Source of the DNA: Deltaproteobacteria bacterium | GTDB taxonomy: Bacteria; Desulfobacterota; Desulfobacteria; Desulfobacterales; SURF-15 | Reading direction: 5' to 3' | Length of the DNA stretch: 9,893 nucleotides | Assembly (NCBI GenBank): GCA_024644775.1 | Contig: JAHEHB010000186.1 | Span: forward strand, 1-9,893 | Shown here: positions 6,115-9,893 of the stretch, piece by piece | Numbering within the stretch: position 1 is the stretch's first letter | How the letters are laid out: each line of letters starts with the position of its first letter | Notes under the pieces: model-generated | What the model saw: the letters and a program-made list of their open reading frames with translations, nothing else | Told to the model about the DNA's origin: nothing | Databases searched by the model: none | Program-made: the position numbers and the translations under genes

Positions 6115-6543
6115 ATGAAGCTGTGTACAACATCTGAGACCATCAGTTTTGCCAAAGATTTGGAAGAAAACTCGGCGAAATTCTATGATACTTTGACTCA
6201 GCGGTATGATGAGGCAAAGGACCTTCTTTCTTATAAAGAAGAAAATAGAAAGTTCGCAATTCAGATTCAACGCGCCTATCAATCGGTAATAACCGACGCA
6301 ATTGAAGGTTGTTTTGCATTTCAGGTTGAATCTGAAGATTTTGTGATTCAGACGGATCTACCGGAGGATGCGAGTTTTGCGGATTCCATTCAGAAAGCCT
6401 TAGCCATCGAAGAAAAAATAATCGATTTTTATCATACGGCTGCAGAGCAATCCATGGCGCTGATGGCTGATATTCCAAGAAATTTTAACCTCGTTGCAAA
6501 AAAAAGAAGCAAACGTATCGATCAATTAAAGGCGCTTGCGTAA
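6115..6543 (+). CDS. Small four-helix, ferritin/rubrerythrin-like protein without a clear diiron site
   Basis: A 142-residue, almost wholly helical cytoplasmic protein. Two halves look alike: TISFAKDLEENSAKFYDTL (9-27) and SIQKALAIEEKIIDFYHTA (91-109). This (A)xxxEExxxxFYxxL pattern is typical of the first and third helices of rubrerythrin-like bundles. In true diiron members, helices 2 and 4 carry ExxH; here they read KEENRKFAIQIQRAY (41-55) and VAKKRSKRIDQL (127-138), with no ExxH, so metal binding is doubtful. An amphipathic insert (EGCFAFQVESEDF) joins the halves. It is co-transcribed with the dehydrogenase, so it may be a partner or stabiliser of that enzyme. The fold is inferred from the pattern alone and no specific family is recognised. 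A strong hairpin follows the stop. Confidence 0.78.
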   Translation: MKLCTTSETISFAKDLEENSAKFYDTLTQRYDEAKDLLSYKEENRKFAIQIQRAYQSVITDAIEGCFAFQVESEDFVIQTDLPEDASFADSIQKALAIEEKIIDFYHTAAEQSMALMADIPRNFNLVAKKRSKRIDQLKALA

Positions 6544-6561
6544 GCGTGTTTTCGTAATATC

Positions 6562-6592
6562 TCCCTTGCCGGAGTATCGTTCCGGCAAGGGA
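6562..6592 (+). terminator. Strong hairpin after the dehydrogenase operon, possible terminator
   Basis: TCCCTTGCCGGA and TCCGGCAAGGGA form a perfect 12-bp stem with a 7-nt loop, 18 nt after the stop codon. The following bases are CACCGTCCGTTCG, without a T run, so it is not a classical intrinsic terminator; it may act as a 3' RNA-stabilising hairpin or a bidirectional stop. Confidence 0.55.
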
Positions 6593-6803
6593 CACCGTCC
6601 GTTCGTTTCGTCTCATCCGTCGTCCCATTTTACGGGAAACAGAAGAATTAATTAAGATTTTCGTTACGAGTATCAAAACGCCTGAAAAGAAACAGAAATA
6701 GTCATTCAAGTAAATACCGAATCCTGAATCATGAGCACCGATTTGGTAGAAACTGAAGGCCGACCCCGGTGAAAGATTGTCCATTTCATGAGCGACTGCG
6801 ACA

Positions 6804-6971
6804 CAGCGGTTCGAATTCGGTTGCTGATCCGCCTACGGTGGAACACCCGAAACCTGAAACCTTATCACTGCTGGTAAAGGTTACCATGCATATCACCCCT
6901 CCGGGGTGGACCAGAGCCGAGCCCTCTGGCCCCGGATCTTTGCTCGCAGGTAAGCGTCGGCTACCCAGCCG
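6804..6971 (+). ncRNA. Candidate structured 5' leader of the tct operon (six hairpins)
   Basis: Six short stems lie in a row in the gene-free stretch 6544-7001: CAGCGG/TTGCTG (6804-6826, two G-U pairs), TCCGCC-TAC-GGTGGA (6828-6842), TGGTAA-AGG-TTACCA (6872-6886), CACCCC-TCC-GGGGTG (6894-6908), CCAGAG-7-CTCTGG (6911-6929) and CGGCT-4-AGCCG (6958-6971). AACCTT (6858-6863) can instead pair with AAGGTT (6877-6882), which excludes the third stem. The last stem ends 20 nt before the AGGAGG of tctC. I could not match this to a known riboswitch consensus. In the rest of the stretch (6593-6800) I see no convincing promoter or gene. Confidence 0.4.
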
Positions 6972-7001
6972 GATTATTAACCTATATGAGAGGAGGCGAT
7001 T

Positions 7002-8012
7002 ATGTCCAGAAAGAGGCAGAAACTATTAGTGATGATTGTTTGTTTGTGCTTGACACTAATTCTGGTCGCACACGCTGCGGCCAAATTCCCAAGCCGGAGG
7101 ATTCAGCTGCTTTATCCCTGGGCTGCCGGGCAAACTACCTATGTAGTGAGCCAGCTTGCGGCCGAACAAATGGGCAAGGCTCTGGGCCAGAAGGTCGTGA
7201 TTACCTCCAACACGGGTGCTGGGGGTGTGAAATGCGCCATGGCCGTTAAAAGCAAACCCGCGAATGGTTATACAATCTTTGACGGTTGGGTCGCCCCACT
7301 GATTGTAGCGCCATTGTTCGGTAAAACCAAATATACCTGGAGAGATTGGGAGCCCCTTTATTGTCTGGCCACCAATGCCTTTGCCATTGCCTGCCGCGTG
7401 GATGAGAAGCGGTGGACGGACGTTAAATCCTGGATCGAATACATGAAAGCCAATCCGGGCCTAAAGTACTCCGGCGGCCCCGATACGGCCTTGCCTCATT
7501 TGGTAATCGCTACGGTGCTTCAACAGATCGGCGTGGTGGGCCGGAACATACCTTATCCCGGCTTGGGTGCCGGACTCAAAGACTTGCTGGCTGGTGAAGT
7601 GGACTGGGCGTTGATTAATCCCGGTATGTGGCGCACCGCCAAAGAAGAAATACGAGTTTTGGCCATTTGTTCCGACGAGCCCTTGACGAAGGGCATCTAT
7701 CCGGACAATATCCCCACTATCAAAGAGGCGGGATATCCGTGCGGTCTGCCCGGCATTTCCCCCCAAGGCTGGGACTGGTGGGTCGTCAAAAAGGGTACCC
7801 CCAAAGATGTGCTGACCGTTCTTCGCAATGCCATGGCAACGGTGTTTGAGAACAAAGAATTGCTGCAAAAATACGTTAGCTGGGGTTATGAGCCCAGAGG
7901 ATTCCCACCGGAAGAATATGAGAAACGGTGCACGGAAATCGAAAATGCCCATAAGAAAGCGATCTCTGCGGTGGAATGGGAAAAAGAGCAAATTAAGAAG
8001 ATGCTGAAATAA
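7002..8012 (+). CDS. tctC: Tripartite tricarboxylate transporter substrate-binding protein (TctC/Bug family)
   Basis: A 336-residue periplasmic binding protein that delivers an organic acid to the TctAB membrane pair. A signal peptide is clear: basic MSRKRQK, hydrophobic 8-23, likely cleavage after AHA (24-26). Family blocks: PWAAGQTTYVVSQLAAEQM (39-57), lGQKVVITSNTGAGG (61-75), KPANGYTI (85-92), LKYSGGP (154-160), YPGLGAGLKDLLAGEVDWA (185-203), IPTIKEAGYP (237-246) and WWVVKKGTPKDV (259-270). The first ligand loop usually reads GGxxD; here it is GQTTY, so the highly conserved Asp is Tyr47. Length is normal. AGGAGG (6991-6996) sits 5 nt before ATG. tctB follows 82 nt on. The ligand cannot be told from sequence; a di- or tricarboxylate or related acid is likely. 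Confidence 0.93.
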   Translation: MSRKRQKLLVMIVCLCLTLILVAHAAAKFPSRRIQLLYPWAAGQTTYVVSQLAAEQMGKALGQKVVITSNTGAGGVKCAMAVKSKPANGYTIFDGWVAPLIVAPLFGKTKYTWRDWEPLYCLATNAFAIACRVDEKRWTDVKSWIEYMKANPGLKYSGGPDTALPHLVIATVLQQIGVVGRNIPYPGLGAGLKDLLAGEVDWALINPGMWRTAKEEIRVLAICSDEPLTKGIYPDNIPTIKEAGYPCGLPGISPQGWDWWVVKKGTPKDVLTVLRNAMATVFENKELLQKYVSWGYEPRGFPPEEYEKRCTEIENAHKKAISAVEWEKEQIKKMLK

Positions 8013-8094
8013 AAACGCATCCAAGAGCCCCGACCTTTAATGGCCCGTTTCCTAAAGTAATCTTGAGTTGAGTCGGTATCAAATAACGTCCGTT

Positions 8095-8625
8095 ATGGAT
8101 AAATCAAAAGCCAATATTCTTGTGGCGTTGGTATTTATTACCATCGGCTGTTACGTGATCTATGATACGTTTACGGATTTTGCCAAAGAAGGCTTTGCCA
8201 GCGGCAACGCAGAAATGAACTCCGCAAAATATCCCCGTGTCTTGGCCGGTGGATTGATCGCCCTGGCCCTTCTGGAAATCGTTTCCACGCTGAAGAAGAA
8301 AAAATCAAAAACCGAGAAACCCGGGCCATCGGAAGCATCGGCAACAGAGACGATGGAAACCGGGTTTTCGAAACCCGATGGCGATAAGAAGTATTATGGC
8401 CTTGTTTTGGGCACTTTGGCTGTCTTTATCGCCTATATCATCTTGGTGGATGTGTTCGGATATTTTCTCACCACACCCGTTATGTTGTTTTCGATATTTA
8501 TTATTTTGGGGGTGACGCGTATCTGGGAGGCAGCCGCTTTTTCGCTAGTGACAACGGTCGTGTTGTATGTACTGTTCGCCATTGGCCTGGAACTTATCCT
8601 GCCTTATGGAACGATATTTTCGTAG
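8095..8625 (+). CDS. tctB: Tripartite tricarboxylate transporter small membrane subunit (TctB family)
   Basis: A 176-residue inner-membrane protein, the small subunit that works with TctA. Hydrophobic segments lie at about 7-25, 47-65, 101-120, 122-142 and 147-170, separated after the second by a charged cytoplasmic-type loop (66-99) rich in Lys, Glu and Ser. Length and pattern fit the TctB/DUF1468 family, whose sequence is poorly conserved; the place between tctC and tctA is the strongest support. I chose ATG 8095; an in-frame TTG at 8068 would add nine residues, and neither has a clear ribosome site. Gaps of 82 and 77 nt to its neighbours hold no visible terminator, so one transcript is likely. 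Confidence 0.88.
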   Translation: MDKSKANILVALVFITIGCYVIYDTFTDFAKEGFASGNAEMNSAKYPRVLAGGLIALALLEIVSTLKKKKSKTEKPGPSEASATETMETGFSKPDGDKKYYGLVLGTLAVFIAYIILVDVFGYFLTTPVMLFSIFIILGVTRIWEAAAFSLVTTVVLYVLFAIGLELILPYGTIFS

Positions 8626-8702
8626 TCGCAAATAGTTATCTGATTTAACGAGAGTTTTTCACGAACGAGACTGAGCCAAAAAGAACAGGATGTTGAACCG
8701 GT

Positions 8703-9893
8703 ATGGTATTTGCGCCCTTATTGGAAGGCTTTTCGCTTTTTTGGGGTTTCGGCCCCGTGTCTATGACGGCCCTCGGGGTGTTTCTGGGTATCATCATCGG
8801 CATCCTTCCCGGTTTGGGCCCGTTGCTGGGCATCATTTTGATGACGCCCCTGACGCTATACATGAATCCGATCACCGGTATGGGGCTTTTGATCGGGGTT
8901 TTTGTGGGAGGCACTTGCGGAGGGGCCATTTCTGCTATTTTGCTGCGTATCCCCGGAACGCCGATTGCCGCAGCCACACTGTTGGACGGATACCCCATGG
9001 CTCGGAAAGGGCAGGCGCCACTGGCTGTGGGTTTGGCCATCGCTGCTTCGTCCCTGGGCGGGTTGTTGAGCGGCATATGTTTGGTATTCTTTTCTCCACT
9101 TCTGGCCAAGATAGCCCTGGAATTTGCCGCCCCCGAGTATTTTGCCCTTACGCTGACCGGGCTGATCACCATCGCCATCGTCTCCCGAGAGTCCACCATC
9201 AAGGGGCTGATCGTCGGGTTCTTTGGGTTGCTGATTTCCACCATGGGCATGGACCCTTTTGTCCAGTACTACCGGTTCACTTTCGACCTGGATCCTCTTT
9301 TGGGGGGCGTCAATCTGGTGGCCATGGTGGTGGGGTTGTTTGCGGTGAGCGAGATGTTTATTCAGATTGAAAACGGTGGCTTGGATACTAGTCCCGGCAT
9401 CAAAGCATTTCGCGCCCCTTTCAACTCTGTGGTGGTGACCGCCCGACATACGCTGAATCTTTTTCGATCCAGCGCTTTGGGTACCGTTCTCGGTGCACTG
9501 CCAGGGGCCGGTTCGGTGATTTCCAGTTTCGTCTCTTACGCCATTGCCAAGGGCAGTTCCAAACATCCGGAAAAATTCGGCACCGGTATTCCGGACGGCG
9601 TTGTCGCCACCGAGGCTGCCAACAATGCCTGCTGCGGTGGGGCGCTTATTCCCGCACTTGCTTTGGCCATCCCCGGCGAGGCCTGCACCGCGGTTTTGAT
9701 CGGGGCGCTCATACTGTTAGGGTTTTTCCCCGGCCCATCGTTGTTCAGAGATAATCCCGATATGGTGGGTGGCATTTTTTCCGCCTATATCTCCGCCAAC
9801 GTTTTTCTCTTTTTCTTAGGCATCCTTTTCACGCCTATCTTTGTCTCCATCCTGAATTTGAAAAAGAACCGGTTGATTCCCATCGTTTTGGTG
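8703..9893 (+). CDS. tctA: Tripartite tricarboxylate transporter permease (TctA family), 3' truncated
   Basis: The frame stays open from ATG 8703 to the end of the window (397 codons), so roughly 100 residues of this ~500-residue family are missing. It is the large permease that moves the substrate, powered by an ion gradient. Family signatures: GIIIGILPGLGPLLGII (29-45), MTPLT (47-51), GGTCGGAISAILLRIPGTP (69-87), LDGYPMARKGQA (94-105), then in the second repeat GTVLGALPGAGSVISSF (260-276), FGTGIPDGVVATEAANN (292-308), GGALIPALALAIPGE (312-326) and GFFPGPSLF (340-348). The two internal PG(L/A)G and IPG segments reflect the inverted-repeat fold. An in-frame TGA at 8694 rules out an earlier start; AGGA at 8687-8690 is a weak, distant ribosome site. 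It completes the gene order tctC-tctB-tctA. Confidence 0.96.
   Translation, partial: MVFAPLLEGFSLFWGFGPVSMTALGVFLGIIIGILPGLGPLLGIILMTPLTLYMNPITGMGLLIGVFVGGTCGGAISAILLRIPGTPIAAATLLDGYPMARKGQAPLAVGLAIAASSLGGLLSGICLVFFSPLLAKIALEFAAPEYFALTLTGLITIAIVSRESTIKGLIVGFFGLLISTMGMDPFVQYYRFTFDLDPLLGGVNLVAMVVGLFAVSEMFIQIENGGLDTSPGIKAFRAPFNSVVVTARHTLNLFRSSALGTVLGALPGAGSVISSFVSYAIAKGSSKHPEKFGTGIPDGVVATEAANNACCGGALIPALALAIPGEACTAVLIGALILLGFFPGPSLFRDNPDMVGGIFSAYISANVFLFFLGILFTPIFVSILNLKKNRLIPIVLV

Noticed and set aside
6806..6820. tRNA T-loop-like GGTTCGAATTC
   Set aside because: The flanking bases do not form a 5-bp T stem with a 7-nt loop, and no acceptor, D or anticodon arms are present.
6769..7029. 86-codon open frame before tctC
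   Set aside because: It starts with GTG without a ribosome site, overlaps the tctC start and coincides with the hairpin run; its composition does not look like a protein.
8690..9370. 226-codon plus-strand frame at the start of tctA
   Set aside because: It is out of frame with the tctA frame, which carries all TctA signatures and stays open to the window end.
1..9893. CRISPR array, insertion sequence, rRNA or tRNA gene, phage genes
   Set aside because: No regularly spaced repeats, transposase motifs, rRNA stretches or cloverleaf patterns were found on either strand.

Overview
The window looks like chromosomal DNA of an anaerobic Gram-negative bacterium, most likely a sulfate-reducing or syntrophic member of the old Deltaproteobacteria (Desulfobacterales-like). 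This is inferred from the gene mix: a GlrR-like sigma-54 activator, an FmdB zinc ribbon, TatA, a DUF362 protein fused to a 2x[4Fe-4S] ferredoxin, a CoA-acylating-type aldehyde dehydrogenase, and a tripartite tricarboxylate transporter (TTT). No taxonomic marker is present.

Layout. (1) 3-1734, plus strand: the 3' part of a sigma-54 response-regulator gene, then an FmdB-family zinc-ribbon gene and a macro-domain (YmdB-like) deacetylase gene, closely spaced and probably co-transcribed. (2) 1841-2548, plus: a strong sigma-70-like promoter with two 12-bp palindromes drives a Cys-rich protein of unknown function and a TatA-family translocase subunit. (3) 2608-4285, minus: ssb with its own promoter candidate, and upstream of it a DUF362-ferredoxin gene. 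(4) 4286-4610: a divergent control region of about 325 bp, dense in palindromes, with a good promoter for the rightward operon. (5) 4611-6543, plus: an MmsA/IolA-type aldehyde dehydrogenase followed 13 nt later by a small four-helix, ferritin-like protein that lacks a visible diiron site. A strong hairpin follows. (6) 6544-7001: a gene-free stretch whose last 170 nt fold as a run of six short hairpins, a possible structured leader. (7) 7002-9893, plus: tctC-tctB-tctA of a TTT carboxylate uptake system, with tctA running off the right edge.

How the parts may work together. The TTT system (periplasmic TctC, membrane TctB and TctA) should import an organic acid. The aldehyde dehydrogenase would turn a (semi)aldehyde into an acyl-CoA, and the DUF362-ferredoxin could handle electrons. 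The functional link between these units is only proximity. No mobile element, CRISPR array, rRNA or tRNA was found. The observations most worth following are the structured leader before tctC, the nested-palindrome leader of the DUF362 gene, and the small degenerate ferritin-like partner of the dehydrogenase.
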